60,744 nucleotides of DNA from an uncultured Prevotellaceae bacterium (GCA_947304115.1 CAMZAE010000010.1:1-60744); one strand, 5' to 3'; positions 32,815-43,975 are shown, counted from the stretch's first letter. Made by a program: numbers and translations. Notes: generated by a model from the sequence alone, not told the origin.

Positions 32815-35800
32815 TTAGAGATTTATCGACACACCGACATTGAAGGTGCGGCCACTTGGCAGCAAACCGGTATCCACTCCTTGATAGAGACTACTGTTGC
32901 GAGTGCTCATTTCGGGATCGGTGCCAAGATACTTGGTTATTGTGTAGAGGTTGTTTGCCTCGCCCCATATCTTCAAGCCGAGCAACCAACTGTTGCGATA
33001 AGGGACATTATAGGTGAGGCGCACGTTCTTGATCTTGATATAACTGCCGTCTTCAATCCAGCGGTCGCTCATGCGCTCGTTGTTACGCCAGTCATCGCTA
33101 TTCGTATAGCAAACCTTGGGCATGTCGGTATCCTGGCCTTCATGCGTCCAACGGCGCAGCACGGCTGTTGTCTGGTTGTAGGTCGTGTTCATACCCTCAA
33201 GCACGCTGCGCTGATAGTTATAAATGTCATTGCCAAGACTGTACTTGAGATTGACATCAAGGCGAAGGTTCTTCCACGTAAGACTGCTGAAGATGTTGCC
33301 GTAGATGTCCGGATTGGGATTGCCGATGATTGTCTTGTCACTCTCATTGATGACACCATCGTTATTCCTGTCCACAAAGCGTACATCACCTGCCTTGAAA
33401 TCATAATACCTCTTGTTTTCATCCTTCAGGCCAGTCTCGTACTTGAGATAACCGAGTTTGCCTGCCACTTTTGCCTCGTCGTCGCTGGCAATGACGCCAT
33501 CCGTCTCCCAACCCCAGAAACTGCCAATGGGACTGCCGACAGCGGTAATAACGGTCTGATCGCCATAGACACTGGAGGTATAGCCGTGAATCTCTTGCCT
33601 GCTCCCACCGTCAACGTCGGTCTGGATGATATAGTTGCTGGTACCTTCGGGAAGCTTTGTGACAACGTTGTTGTAGTGGCCGATAGAAGCACCCAACTCC
33701 CATTTCCAATTCTTCGTATTGATTATCGCAGCATTGAAATTAAATTCATAGCCGCGGTTGGTGAGGGCGCCCTCATTGGTCCAATACTTCCTCATTCCGG
33801 CCATGTAGTGAAGCTCCCTGAGCGTAAGCAGATTGTCTGTCTTGTTCCAGAAGAGGTCTAAACCTGCGGAGAGACGATTGTTGAGGAACACACCCTGAAG
33901 GGCAACGTTCCACCTCGTGGTCGTTTCCCACTGGATGGTACTGTTCTCAATGTTATTGAGGTAGAGGCCCACAGTGTTGTTCGTCACCTTCATGCTCTCC
34001 CAATAGGTGCGGGCTGCATAGTAGTCAAGGTCGTCATTACCGCTTTGGTCGAAACCTGCTGTCAACTTGAGATAGTTCACATTTCCGTCTGTGTAGGGGA
34101 ACCATTTCTCGTTGGTGAGAACCCAACCAAGTTGTACCGAGGGGAAGAGGCCCCAGCTAACACCAAACAACTTGATACCGTCCTTCGTGTTCTTGCCAAA
34201 GCGACTGCTGGACTGCATGCTTAAGGTTGCATCCACGAAATAGCGGTTTGCGTAGTTATAGTTGGCATCGGCATAAAGCGCCATATCAATCCAGTTGTCG
34301 TTGGTGCCTCCATAATTGAGGTAAGCCATGTTCTTGTTCATGATTGGCAGCTTGTCGTTTTCGTTGTTATAGCCACGCATGTAGTTGTAGCTGTAAGCGT
34401 AGTTGTTATAACGCCATCCGCCAAAGACATTGACTGTATGGGCACCATAGTTGTTACGCCAGTCGAAGCGCAGGTCGTTCTGCAAGGTGGTTTCCTTGGA
34501 AAAGAGTGTCTTTTGCACGGCGTTGATGTAGCCCAAATCCTGAAGGAAGTAGTTGGTCGTGCCGTTGACAGGCAGGAAGTACCTCTCGCTGTTACGCGTC
34601 ATCAGGAAGTTGAAACGGTCGGAGATGCTAAACGTCTTCGTCACCTGGTATTTGGGACTCACGTTCAGGTCAATCTGCGTACACTGGGCATAGTTCTTGT
34701 TCTGGCCCGGAGAGTTCTGAAGAATCCAGTAAGGATTACGGAGAGCCTCGTTGAGGCCAAGGTTGAGCGGGAACCGGAAGGGATTATTCACCCAATTGCC
34801 TCCTGTGCTGGCATACTTGCCGGCATAATCATGTGACAGAGCCAGACGGTCGCTGGAATACTGGGCTGTGGAAGTCTCATCATAATAATAAGAATACGGA
34901 CTGATGAAAGGAGCCTGGATAAGGCCAAGCACATTGGTGGAACCCACATTCTGCATAGTATAATCCTCACTCCATCCATTGTCGAGGAGATTATAGCTCA
35001 CCTGATTATAGGCAATGTCCAATCCAGTACGAACCTTCTCGAAGACCTGGATGTCTGTATTGAAACGGAGATTCAAGCGGCTGAAGTCCGTACCCTTTCC
35101 TGTGGATTTACTTGAGGTATAACCCAAAGAAAGGACATACATGCCGACATCATCACCACCTTCGACATTGATTTTATAGTTTTGTGTCATCGCATTGCGA
35201 TACATGTCCTTCTGCCAGTCTGTATTGTTGCTGAAGACATTGCGATAGTAGTTGGTGGGACTCTTGTCCAAAAAGGCAAACTGGCTGAGCGTGTTTGCTG
35301 ACATGTTCTTGATGGTGCTGACCATGTCACTCAGATAGATGCCGTATTGGTCGCCATTGAGAACACTGATTTTCTTTGGAGTCAGCTCTACCCCGCCATA
35401 GATGCGCACGCCAATCTTCGTGGCCATGCTCTTGCCGCGCTTTGTCGTAATGTTGATGACACCATTGCCACCCTTTGCACCATAAAGAGCCGTGCCGTTC
35501 TTAATCACTTGCACGCTCTCGATGTTCTCGGGATCAATGCCTGCAAGAAGGTTATTATAAAAACCCTCGTGCATGGTCACGCGATCATATTGGGAGTCGA
35601 GCATGTTGCCGTCCAAAATGATAAGGGGCTGGGCATTGGCATTGATGGAGTTCACACCGCGAATGGTCATATAGGAACCAATGCCTGGAACGCCATTGCG
35701 CAGGACGGTGTGGACATCGCCTGCCAACAGCTTCTCTATATCCTGGTCAACAGAGATACTGCTGCTCTCGTCAACAAAAGCCGTCTTCTGAGAAATGATA

Positions 35801-36237
35801 GACGTTCCGTCTGTGAAATTGCCGTTGAAGGTGGTTACAATCAGATTGGCATCTGCCCTTCCGTCCTTGACTGCCACCTGCAAGGGATTGTATCCCTCGG
35901 CATAAACATAGACTGCATCAGAGAACACGGGGATTGACAACTTATAGCTACCATCTTCTTCTGTAAGAGTGGAGTACTTCTCTAATCCCAAGGCCTGAAC
36001 ACGGACACCACCCATAGGTTCATAAGTGGCATCATCTATTACGGTGCCCGTCACCTCCTTCATCTTGTATGTCTTCTCCTTCTTTTGCTTAGGCGTCTTC
36101 TTGACGACTACAGCCTCTTCCTCTTCAAACTCATCCTGTGCATATGCATTTGTCACACAAAGACAGGAAAGAGCCGTGAAGCATAGACTTATACCCAAAG
36201 TCTTATGCAAGAATGTATTTTTGAATATCTTTTTCAT
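32815..36237 (-). CDS. SusC/RagA-type TonB-linked outer-membrane protein
   Basis: 1140 residues, the usual length. A signal peptide ends near NAYAQ. An acidic/Lys-rich stretch (DEFEEEEAVVVKKTPKQKKE) precedes a CarboxypepD_reg domain (about 65-135), a plug domain with TIRGVNSINANAQPLIILDG and VIKNGTALYGAKGGNGVINI, and a 22-strand barrel ending FNVGVSINL. It imports the ligand captured by SusD through TonB energy. It lies 30 bp after a fasciclin lipoprotein gene and 26 bp before its SusD, the second SusCD pair of the locus. The charged pre-domain before CarboxypepD_reg is unusual. Confidence 0.93.
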   Translation of the reverse strand: MKKIFKNTFLHKTLGISLCFTALSCLCVTNAYAQDEFEEEEAVVVKKTPKQKKEKTYKMKEVTGTVIDDATYEPMGGVRVQALGLEKYSTLTEEDGSYKLSIPVFSDAVYVYAEGYNPLQVAVKDGRADANLIVTTFNGNFTDGTSIISQKTAFVDESSSISVDQDIEKLLAGDVHTVLRNGVPGIGSYMTIRGVNSINANAQPLIILDGNMLDSQYDRVTMHEGFYNNLLAGIDPENIESVQVIKNGTALYGAKGGNGVINITTKRGKSMATKIGVRIYGGVELTPKKISVLNGDQYGIYLSDMVSTIKNMSANTLSQFAFLDKSPTNYYRNVFSNNTDWQKDMYRNAMTQNYKINVEGGDDVGMYVLSLGYTSSKSTGKGTDFSRLNLRFNTDIQVFEKVRTGLDIAYNQVSYNLLDNGWSEDYTMQNVGSTNVLGLIQAPFISPYSYYYDETSTAQYSSDRLALSHDYAGKYASTGGNWVNNPFRFPLNLGLNEALRNPYWILQNSPGQNKNYAQCTQIDLNVSPKYQVTKTFSISDRFNFLMTRNSERYFLPVNGTTNYFLQDLGYINAVQKTLFSKETTLQNDLRFDWRNNYGAHTVNVFGGWRYNNYAYSYNYMRGYNNENDKLPIMNKNMAYLNYGGTNDNWIDMALYADANYNYANRYFVDATLSMQSSSRFGKNTKDGIKLFGVSWGLFPSVQLGWVLTNEKWFPYTDGNVNYLKLTAGFDQSGNDDLDYYAARTYWESMKVTNNTVGLYLNNIENSTIQWETTTRWNVALQGVFLNNRLSAGLDLFWNKTDNLLTLRELHYMAGMRKYWTNEGALTNRGYEFNFNAAIINTKNWKWELGASIGHYNNVVTKLPEGTSNYIIQTDVDGGSRQEIHGYTSSVYGDQTVITAVGSPIGSFWGWETDGVIASDDEAKVAGKLGYLKYETGLKDENKRYYDFKAGDVRFVDRNNDGVINESDKTIIGNPNPDIYGNIFSSLTWKNLRLDVNLKYSLGNDIYNYQRSVLEGMNTTYNQTTAVLRRWTHEGQDTDMPKVCYTNSDDWRNNERMSDRWIEDGSYIKIKNVRLTYNVPYRNSWLLGLKIWGEANNLYTITKYLGTDPEMSTRNSSLYQGVDTGLLPSGRTFNVGVSINL

Positions 36238-36267
36238 AATTCTGCTATGGTATTACAATGGGACAAG

Positions 36268-38289
36268 CTAATCCTTTCTCTTAAGAATGACTTTATCAAC
36301 CACAAGGTCATAGACAAAACCTTTCTTTGACACATCGGTTGGGCTCGCAGTACCCGAAATCTGAAGTACCGGATAACTGAAACGCATATTCTTATAAGAG
36401 AATGGGAATTCGTGATTTTCTTTCAGCGTTACTACCTGCACCTCACGTCCATCATACGTTACATCTTTTTTCAGCGTTTCTGTCTTGTCATTATTGCCTG
36501 TCGCTTTTTGCCTAAATGATAACTTGGCTGTAAACTTATACTTGTTCTTGCCGGCTGCTTCTTCCACGGCTTCCTCGTCTATCCTGCGAACAAACGTCGT
36601 GTCGGTAATGTCAAATTCGTTGATAATCGTATCCGTCACGACGAACTTGTCTCCGCGTCCATCAGCAATGTCGATGTACCAGTGGGGAACCAGGACTATT
36701 TGGATGTCGTATTTGCCACTCATTACCTGAGCATTGGGAACATAAGCACTTGGATCGTTGCCGAAAAGCTTAATCTCAACCGTGGGCTTTGCCGTTCCGC
36801 CAGGAGAATCTATATGATAGAAATTATTATGGTTGACATTGCCATATTTATCAAGAATCAACTGGTATCCCTCTTTGGGGAAGGTGTATCGTTGAGATAA
36901 CCTGCCGATACTGTAGTTCGTGCCCGTTTTATTATAGAACATGCCGGTGTTCTCTATCTCAACCTCCACGTCAGGAGTATAATACTCTTTTGGAAAGTTC
37001 CAAGAATCAATTTCATAAGCAAGTCCGTTGCTCATCATTATCTTCTTACCATTAAAGAGCGAAGATGGCTGCCAATCTGGCAATGCACGCAAAGTGTCGC
37101 CATAGGTGTTGAGCAAAAATTTCTTCGAATCCTCATAGTTGTCAAAATAGTCTATATTTTGGGAGAAATCCTCTTTGCCCCACAGATTATCACCTTTCTT
37201 TGGCTGCTTATGAAGATTGAAGACCAAAGGAGATATCATATCCATCACTATGCTCATCTGCTGCAAAGAATCGACATCCTTGACTTCCTTCGTGTCGGTG
37301 TTATTGTTGTCACCCTTGGTCTTGTCTTCATAGGTTGTAGTGTACTTATAAGCTGGCTTCAACTTTTCGTAAGTCGCATCCCACGCGGCATCGGTAGGCA
37401 AAAGCATAACGAAGGCGGAGTCTTCTTTGTTGATGGGGGCACCGAAACCCTTCTCAACCATCAGCCATTCCTCACGCCCCTCATCTGGAAGGTAATTGGT
37501 CCTTTCAAACAAACGGTTGGACGTAAAGTACACACTGTCCACATAAGTCGGATTGCCGTTCTCGTCGGGCAGGCCCTCGATGCTGGCGCTTTTTGAAAAA
37601 TATGTTGTGTCCTTTGCTACAATATACTCTCCGAGCTTTGTCCTTGGCTGCCCTGCGGCTGGGAACTTGAGGTACTCATAGAAGTTATAGTGGAATGGAG
37701 CAATCCCCTTAAGAGTATGCATCACACCATTCTTGGTGGGGATGTTAATGTCTCCAAGCGCAACGCCACCTAATGTTTTGGCTGTCTTGTCAAAGACTAA
37801 GTTCTTACCGTTGATCATCTTCACCGTATCAACGCCACCCTCCGAGATGTTGTGACGCCAGAGGGCAATATGGTTGCCCAAAAGCTGTTGCTGCACATTA
37901 TAGCCGGCACTGATGTTGTCTTCACCATCATCTGCTCTGCTCTCGCCCAGCATGTCCAGCCACTCCTGGCATATCTCGTCTGTTAACGCACTGTTGTCGG
38001 GAACCCAAACGGTATTTACCTGTCCACTATTAAGGATATCTGCAAAAGTATAGCCTGACACAGGATGCGTATTGTCCTTATAGTATTTGGCATTTTCAAC
38101 AATTTTCGCAAAATTGCTGTAGTCGGGATTGTCCTTTATTATTTCCCACAACGTCTGCGTTGCCCCGGAAGCAGACTCATTTTTGACGCCATAATGGTCG
38201 TCCCATGTGTCAGTACAACTTGGCACAGCCATCAAGACCGCACTCAGGGCAATTGCACCAAGGACTCTGTTTGTTCTGTTATTAGCCAT
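36268..38289 (-). CDS. Fasciclin-domain lipoprotein
   Basis: 673 residues. The lipobox is AVPSC with Cys25. The first domain has fasciclin features: TLWEIIKDNPDYSNFAKIVENA, then FADILNSGQVNTVWVPDNSAL and LLGNHIALWRH (H2-like motif), up to about residue 200. A second fasciclin-like unit (EDSAFVMLLPTDAAWDATYEKL) lies near 290-310. The C-terminal part is beta-rich without a clear family. The gene sits between SusD (38331) and SusC (32815) on the same strand with gaps of 41 and 30 bp, so it belongs to the second SusCD unit. A surface adhesin or glycan-binding role is inferred from fasciclin proteins. Confidence 0.85.
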   Translation of the reverse strand: MANNRTNRVLGAIALSAVLMAVPSCTDTWDDHYGVKNESASGATQTLWEIIKDNPDYSNFAKIVENAKYYKDNTHPVSGYTFADILNSGQVNTVWVPDNSALTDEICQEWLDMLGESRADDGEDNISAGYNVQQQLLGNHIALWRHNISEGGVDTVKMINGKNLVFDKTAKTLGGVALGDINIPTKNGVMHTLKGIAPFHYNFYEYLKFPAAGQPRTKLGEYIVAKDTTYFSKSASIEGLPDENGNPTYVDSVYFTSNRLFERTNYLPDEGREEWLMVEKGFGAPINKEDSAFVMLLPTDAAWDATYEKLKPAYKYTTTYEDKTKGDNNNTDTKEVKDVDSLQQMSIVMDMISPLVFNLHKQPKKGDNLWGKEDFSQNIDYFDNYEDSKKFLLNTYGDTLRALPDWQPSSLFNGKKIMMSNGLAYEIDSWNFPKEYYTPDVEVEIENTGMFYNKTGTNYSIGRLSQRYTFPKEGYQLILDKYGNVNHNNFYHIDSPGGTAKPTVEIKLFGNDPSAYVPNAQVMSGKYDIQIVLVPHWYIDIADGRGDKFVVTDTIINEFDITDTTFVRRIDEEAVEEAAGKNKYKFTAKLSFRQKATGNNDKTETLKKDVTYDGREVQVVTLKENHEFPFSYKNMRFSYPVLQISGTASPTDVSKKGFVYDLVVDKVILKRKD

Positions 38290-38330
38290 TTTATGTATGT
38301 CTTTTATAACTGATCTTCTTTATAATTCTC

Positions 38331-40352
38331 TTACTGCTCGTACTTAGACTTGTTCCACACTGGATTCTGCTTGATAGCGCCATTGCTGGCCTTCACCTCC
38401 ATATAGTAAATGGGACAGTACATGCCATAACGGTTCTTAAAGCGATTGACCAATGTCGTGGCATTCTCGGATTTGAAAAATGCCTTGACAACTGCTGTCA
38501 TGCCAGTCTGACCATTGCCCACATATCCTGGCTGATCTTTCTCTATATAATGAACTTTACCATTGGGATCGTTGCGCGTTGCGACCTCGTCAATGGGACA
38601 TTCACGCTCATCTGGAGAATCGGTTGTTACACTGTATCGCTCTGCCAAGCGAACCAAATCAAACCAACGCTTGCCTTCGCCGAGCAATTCTATCTGCCTT
38701 TCATTTAAGACATACATCTCTTCCACAGGAATTGTAACACCTGAAGTTGCATCAGACTCCACAATCTTGACGCTTTTGGCAGTGGCATAGGCATTGCCAA
38801 TAGTACCCGTCGTTGCATCGTTGTCTGGAAACTTCGAATTCTTATAGTTACAATATGAACGACGATGAATGGCATTGCATATTGCCTTCACACCACTTGA
38901 GTTTCCGCCAATGCATGCAAGAGCCTCCGCCTTGATAAGCATTACGTCTGTCATACGGTAAATAATCCAGTTGTTATCTGACCTTGATGTGTATTTGAGA
39001 CTCTTTATCTCACGATTGGTGCCCGTTCCCTCCATGTTTAAGATGTCCCTGGCTGGCAAATGATACTTCATGCAATAGTACATGTTCGTTGACTGAACAG
39101 GTGTGGATGAATTGCCAGTGGAAAGTTTGTCTTGACAGCACACCCAAAGACGAGAATCCCAGGATCCGGCATTATCTCCCTTACCGTCAAAACCGCCGTC
39201 ATAAAGCGCAGTCATGGCTTCCTTATTCACCTGAAGATGCGTACTTGTACTATTCCCGTAAAGACTGTTGACAACAGAATTCGACAAGTTATCAGAAGTG
39301 CTGTACTGCAATTCAAAGATACTTTCCCGACTGTTCTTTTCATAGAAGATCTCTGTTTGTGCCTCAAGGTTCAATTCGGAATTTTCCTGAGTCGCATCTT
39401 CGAAATCGTTCTTGATCATGTCACAATTCGTGAGGCCATAGTTATTCGTTTCCGAACTGGCCATGGAGATTCCGCCGCTGGACTTCTCTTCTGCATTTTG
39501 GGTTGCAAGATAGGAAAGACACAAATCTGCATTGTCTATGGCTTTTTGATAGTCCTCATTGACATTATGGCTCACATCCTCGCCATTGATTTTGTCTGTC
39601 CCTGTCTTTCCATGACGTCCCTGGTGCAGTGAGCCGCGCCAAAGGTACATATCGGCCAACATGGCATAGATGGCACAGTTTGTAATCATACCCTTGGAGT
39701 CGGCCTTATTACTGAAACGATTGCGGGCTTTGCCTTTTACGCGTTCACAGTCATTGATAATGGAATCAAGCACTACAAGTTGATTGACAAGAGGGAAGTT
39801 TTCGACTTCCGAGTCTTTGTTAATCACTTTTGTTGTATAAGGCACATCCTTGAAGGCACGAATCAGATAAAAGTAATTCAAGGCACGGAGTGCAGTTATC
39901 TCAGCGCTCATCTGCATCCACTCTCCGGATGTAAACTGCTTATCCTTTTCAAGGACTTCACCACCATGTTGAAGCACCTTGTTACAGTAATTGATAGTAG
40001 TATATACGCCACCCCAATCAAAGAAAGCCATGCTTGAGTCGGGTTGGCCGTTTCTTACATCAACATACTTGTTGTGTGTGGAAATATCACTTTGTATTGC
40101 CGTGTTATCCACGTAGGAGTCTGCACGGAGATCTCCCCATATAGCTAATTTGGATACCGTCTGTGCCATTTGACGATATGCACCATAGCGCACACCCTCC
40201 AAGTCATTCTTGTCTTCCCAGAAGTTCTCTTCTACAACACGGTCCTGTGGGTAGATGGTCAGCCAATCAGTGCAGGAAGACATGCTGAGAGCCAACAGCC
40301 CTGTGATGAAGACTATAGAATATCCATTCTTTATGTTTTTCATTGTCGTCAT
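38331..40352 (-). CDS. SusD/RagB-like lipoprotein
   Basis: 673 residues. The lipobox is SMSSC with Cys27. The N-terminal part includes NFWEDKNDLEGVRYGAYRQM and ALRALNYFYLIRAFKDVPY, standard SusD helices, and the C-terminal part has NERQIELLGEGKRWFDLVRL (ERxxELxGEGxRxxDLxR motif). It is 4 bp after its SusC, so they are probably translated together. Together they form the first SusCD pair of the locus. The binding ligand is not visible. Interior Ser/Thr- and Asn-rich loops are ordinary for the family. Confidence 0.93.
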   Translation of the reverse strand: MTTMKNIKNGYSIVFITGLLALSMSSCTDWLTIYPQDRVVEENFWEDKNDLEGVRYGAYRQMAQTVSKLAIWGDLRADSYVDNTAIQSDISTHNKYVDVRNGQPDSSMAFFDWGGVYTTINYCNKVLQHGGEVLEKDKQFTSGEWMQMSAEITALRALNYFYLIRAFKDVPYTTKVINKDSEVENFPLVNQLVVLDSIINDCERVKGKARNRFSNKADSKGMITNCAIYAMLADMYLWRGSLHQGRHGKTGTDKINGEDVSHNVNEDYQKAIDNADLCLSYLATQNAEEKSSGGISMASSETNNYGLTNCDMIKNDFEDATQENSELNLEAQTEIFYEKNSRESIFELQYSTSDNLSNSVVNSLYGNSTSTHLQVNKEAMTALYDGGFDGKGDNAGSWDSRLWVCCQDKLSTGNSSTPVQSTNMYYCMKYHLPARDILNMEGTGTNREIKSLKYTSRSDNNWIIYRMTDVMLIKAEALACIGGNSSGVKAICNAIHRRSYCNYKNSKFPDNDATTGTIGNAYATAKSVKIVESDATSGVTIPVEEMYVLNERQIELLGEGKRWFDLVRLAERYSVTTDSPDERECPIDEVATRNDPNGKVHYIEKDQPGYVGNGQTGMTAVVKAFFKSENATTLVNRFKNRYGMYCPIYYMEVKASNGAIKQNPVWNKSKYEQ

Positions 40353-40356
40353 AATT

Positions 40357-43300
40357 TTAGAAGCCCAGGGTTAAACTACATGTGAATGACTTTGTGCGAG
40401 GAGTACGGTTGTTGTCGGTTGAAACAGCGAATCCCTGTGGAGAGACGTCGGGGTCAACACCTGTGTACTTTGTCCAACAAAAGAGGTTGTCCATAGAAGC
40501 AAACAGTTTCAGCTTATTGATACCATACTTCTTGAGTTTCTTGGCATCAAAGTCATAGCTCAACTGAATGTACTGGAGACGCAGATAATCGCCGTCTTCC
40601 ACATAACGGTCACTTGGCAGAGAATTGTAACTACTGTAACCGTTGACGCTACTCAATGCTCGCGGCACGACAGTGTCATCGCCATTCTTACGCCAACGCC
40701 ATGTGGTTGCAAAACTTTGGTTCTGGTTGTTCAACATGCTCTCCAAATTCATGCGGGCCATGTTGACAATCTGATTGCCCATACGGAAATTGAAGCCGGC
40801 ATTCAAAGACAATCTGCCGAAGAAGAGTTGGATACCAAAGCCACCGTTGCACTTGGGATTTGAGTTACCAAGGTACACCATATCATACCGGTCAATTTGA
40901 CCATCGTGGTTAATATCCTCGTATATGGCGTCGCCGCCCTCGAACTTATAACGAGAGCCTTCATTATAACAATAGTACATTTGCAGAGGATCGCCCTTGG
41001 CATCGGTCAACATGTTGCCGTCGGCATCGTAAGCGATGGGGCAAAGAGGAATCTCGCCTGCTTCCAGCCTGTCAAGACGATGTCCCGCACGATGCGCATC
41101 GGCAGACGCAGTGTTGATGGGATACTGTTCCTCCCACTCTCCTGTTTTTTCATTCAGTCCGTAGTGATAGCCCGTGCCATAATCTCTGGCCTCATCCTTA
41201 GAGGCAGCATCACGATAGCCGCCTTTGCCATCGGGCACGCTCTCGGCATATCCGTACCATTTCCAAGAGTCTGGTTTTACACCGTTATGCTGGTAATCGT
41301 ATTTATATACACCTAAGTAGCGAAGGCCATAGATTGAGCCAAGTGCATTGCCTATCTGGACTCGCTGGTTATAGGACAGATTACCGGGCTGATAGGTCTC
41401 GGCACCGTTCAGGCTTTCCAGAATGAGAGGATTCATTTCTTCAACCTCATTAAAGTTCTGTGCGATATTGGCGCGTAACTTCATTGAGAACTTACCTATC
41501 TTGCAGATGCGCGAGGTGGAGAAGTTGACCTCCCAACCCTTGTTGCGAAGGACGCCGGCATTGACCTTTGCCAAATTGGAGAATCCATTGGCACTGGGAA
41601 TACGAAGGTCGCCCATCAACAAGTCTGTGGTCTTATGGTCATAAACCTCACCCTCGAAGTTTATCACATCCTTGAAGAAACCGACATTAAAGCCGAAATT
41701 GAGCTTTCTCGTTTTCTCCCAACGCAGTTCTGTCAGCGAAAGGTTTTCCGGAGTGATGACTTGGTGTCCATTGTAGTAGCCGTCTGTAGAGTATTTGTTG
41801 TACTGGTTGTTGCCGGCACTGCCGCCACCGGTCACACCCCAAGAGCCACGCACTGCAAGCATACTCAACCAGTTCTTGCTCCACTTCATAAAGCCTTCGT
41901 CGATAATGTTCCAACGCGCACCGGCAGAGGGGAAGAATCCGTACTTGTGCCCACGCCCGAAACTGGTGCTGCCATCGAAACGTGCAGAGGCATCAACAGA
42001 GTACTTGCTCTTGTAGGAATAGTGTGCCGTACCATAGAATGTCTGGTGCCTCCACTCGTTGGTGCTTGAGCTGGCTGCACGCAGCAGTGCCACGACGGTG
42101 GGGTCCGTGATGCCATTAGGCACGTTCCACAAACCAAGGTTCTGAGAACTACTGTTACCCACAGCCATTTCAAAGCGAACCAAAGCTGACAAACTATGGT
42201 CACGGTTCTTGAATGCTGAGTAGTATCGCAAGTCATGGCGGGTGGTGAACTCGAGAGACTTATACTCATCGTTGCTCACATAGTTGCGCTCGTTGTCGGT
42301 GAGTTTGGCTTTATTGTCACCACCCCATACCCAGGCCATCGTCCTGAGCTCGCTTGGGCAGTATTCATCATTACTGGTGTTGTAGATGTTAAGCTGTACG
42401 TCACCCACATAGTTCAGTCGGTGTTCGTTATCGGACTTGCCCAACAGTTTATATTCTACATTGAATTGTGGTGTCAGATTGTACTGCTTTTGCTTCCACC
42501 AGGCTCCCTTTGCACGAGCCACAGGGTTTCCGTTCACAAACATATCTTTGAGGTCGTATGACGTGTACCTGTTGGTATCATAGTTAGTCATACGATCCGT
42601 TCCACCGGTGCTATAGACAGCAGCCAAAGGCAACATATTAAAGTAGTTGCCCGTGAGTTTGCCCTGGGCATCGTACTCCATGACACTCATATTAGGCATG
42701 GCGTTGTATGCACGGGACAGGATGTCGTTCTTGTAGTTTTTGTTGTTGGTAGTGAATGCCAAGTTGATATTACTTGAGAACTTGATACGGTCACTTACCC
42801 AATAGTCCAAAGCACTCGATGTGGTGTAGCGGTCGAGCGTTTGTCCGATAATGGAACCTGTACTCTTATCGTAGTTGGCACTAACGCGGAACGTTGCTTT
42901 TTCACCACCGCCTGTGATAGCGACAGTGAACTTGTGCTCCTGACCAAATTGCTGAACCTCCTTTACCCAATCCGTGTTGTGGTTGTAGTGGTTATACACA
43001 TAACGCAGATCCTGGTTATAGTCTAATTCGGGCAATGAGGTGTCCTTCTGACGAGGATTATAATATGCTTCCTTGAGCATCATAGTGTATCCGTCGCCAT
43101 TGAGCATTTTATAGCCAGCGGGCTGCCTTGTACCCTTGAACTTGTACGTGAAATTGACACGTGTCTTGCCACGTGAGCCACGGCGTGTCTTGATTTCAAT
43201 GACACCATTGGAGCCTCTCATACCCCACTTGGCGGTACTGGCGGCATCCTTCAAGACCGTGATGCTTTCAATATCCTCGGGGTTGACGTTCAAGAGTGTG

Positions 43301-43962
43301 GAGAACTGTTCCTCATTGTCCATTGTCTCGAAGTTGACGTCCTGAGCATCCTCCGGAAGCTCGAAGATGTGGTCGTTGAGGACAATCAAAGGCTGTGCGT
43401 TACCATTAATAGTAGTGGTACCGCGCAGGCGCATAGTAGTACCAGAACCGAGGTTTCCAGAATTAGGCACAATATCCAGACCTGCAATCTGTCCCTGAAG
43501 TGCCTGGTCAACAGACTCGAAGGCCAGACCTTCCATGTCGTCCATCTTGAAATTCTGAACAGCACCTGCATATTCACGGGCAGGAATCTCGAGGCCAGTA
43601 GTGGGTGCCATCTTTTTACTGGTGACGGTGACTTCGGTCATGGTCTTGGTGTTGTCCACAAGCGTTATTTTGAAAACGCTCTTGCCACTGCCTATTTTTT
43701 GGCTGAACTTCTTGTAGCCGATATAGGAGACCTCCAATGTATTGTTCGGGTCCTTGATGTTCATGGTGAAGTTACCATTCATATCGGTGATGGCCTGACT
43801 GACAATACGATTGTTCTTATCTTTCTCTACGACGTTGGCACCGATGATGACGTCAATGTCATCAGAAACCGTACCTGAGATACGCCGTTGCTGTGCGCTT
43901 GCGGGCAGTGCCATAAGTGCAACTACCCAAAGCAGTAAAAGCTTCGTTATATTTTTCTTCAT
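40357..43962 (-). CDS. SusC/RagA-type TonB-linked outer-membrane protein
   Basis: About 1201 residues from the ATG at 43962 (MKKNITKLLLLWVVA); a longer frame extends 17 codons into the upstream gene but lacks a signal peptide, so I reject it. A signal peptide ends PASAQQ. CarboxypepD_reg (about 28-105) is followed by a plug with RLRGTTTINGNAQPLIVLND and VLKDAASTAKWGMRGSNGVI, and a large barrel. It lies 13 bp after the fasciclin gene and 4 bp before its SusD. Regions of the barrel contain DxD and Tyr-rich loops but no substrate hint. Confidence 0.93.
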   Translation of the reverse strand: MKKNITKLLLLWVVALMALPASAQQRRISGTVSDDIDVIIGANVVEKDKNNRIVSQAITDMNGNFTMNIKDPNNTLEVSYIGYKKFSQKIGSGKSVFKITLVDNTKTMTEVTVTSKKMAPTTGLEIPAREYAGAVQNFKMDDMEGLAFESVDQALQGQIAGLDIVPNSGNLGSGTTMRLRGTTTINGNAQPLIVLNDHIFELPEDAQDVNFETMDNEEQFSTLLNVNPEDIESITVLKDAASTAKWGMRGSNGVIEIKTRRGSRGKTRVNFTYKFKGTRQPAGYKMLNGDGYTMMLKEAYYNPRQKDTSLPELDYNQDLRYVYNHYNHNTDWVKEVQQFGQEHKFTVAITGGGEKATFRVSANYDKSTGSIIGQTLDRYTTSSALDYWVSDRIKFSSNINLAFTTNNKNYKNDILSRAYNAMPNMSVMEYDAQGKLTGNYFNMLPLAAVYSTGGTDRMTNYDTNRYTSYDLKDMFVNGNPVARAKGAWWKQKQYNLTPQFNVEYKLLGKSDNEHRLNYVGDVQLNIYNTSNDEYCPSELRTMAWVWGGDNKAKLTDNERNYVSNDEYKSLEFTTRHDLRYYSAFKNRDHSLSALVRFEMAVGNSSSQNLGLWNVPNGITDPTVVALLRAASSSTNEWRHQTFYGTAHYSYKSKYSVDASARFDGSTSFGRGHKYGFFPSAGARWNIIDEGFMKWSKNWLSMLAVRGSWGVTGGGSAGNNQYNKYSTDGYYNGHQVITPENLSLTELRWEKTRKLNFGFNVGFFKDVINFEGEVYDHKTTDLLMGDLRIPSANGFSNLAKVNAGVLRNKGWEVNFSTSRICKIGKFSMKLRANIAQNFNEVEEMNPLILESLNGAETYQPGNLSYNQRVQIGNALGSIYGLRYLGVYKYDYQHNGVKPDSWKWYGYAESVPDGKGGYRDAASKDEARDYGTGYHYGLNEKTGEWEEQYPINTASADAHRAGHRLDRLEAGEIPLCPIAYDADGNMLTDAKGDPLQMYYCYNEGSRYKFEGGDAIYEDINHDGQIDRYDMVYLGNSNPKCNGGFGIQLFFGRLSLNAGFNFRMGNQIVNMARMNLESMLNNQNQSFATTWRWRKNGDDTVVPRALSSVNGYSSYNSLPSDRYVEDGDYLRLQYIQLSYDFDAKKLKKYGINKLKLFASMDNLFCWTKYTGVDPDVSPQGFAVSTDNNRTPRTKSFTCSLTLGF

Positions 43963-43975
43963 AGTGTAGGATGAT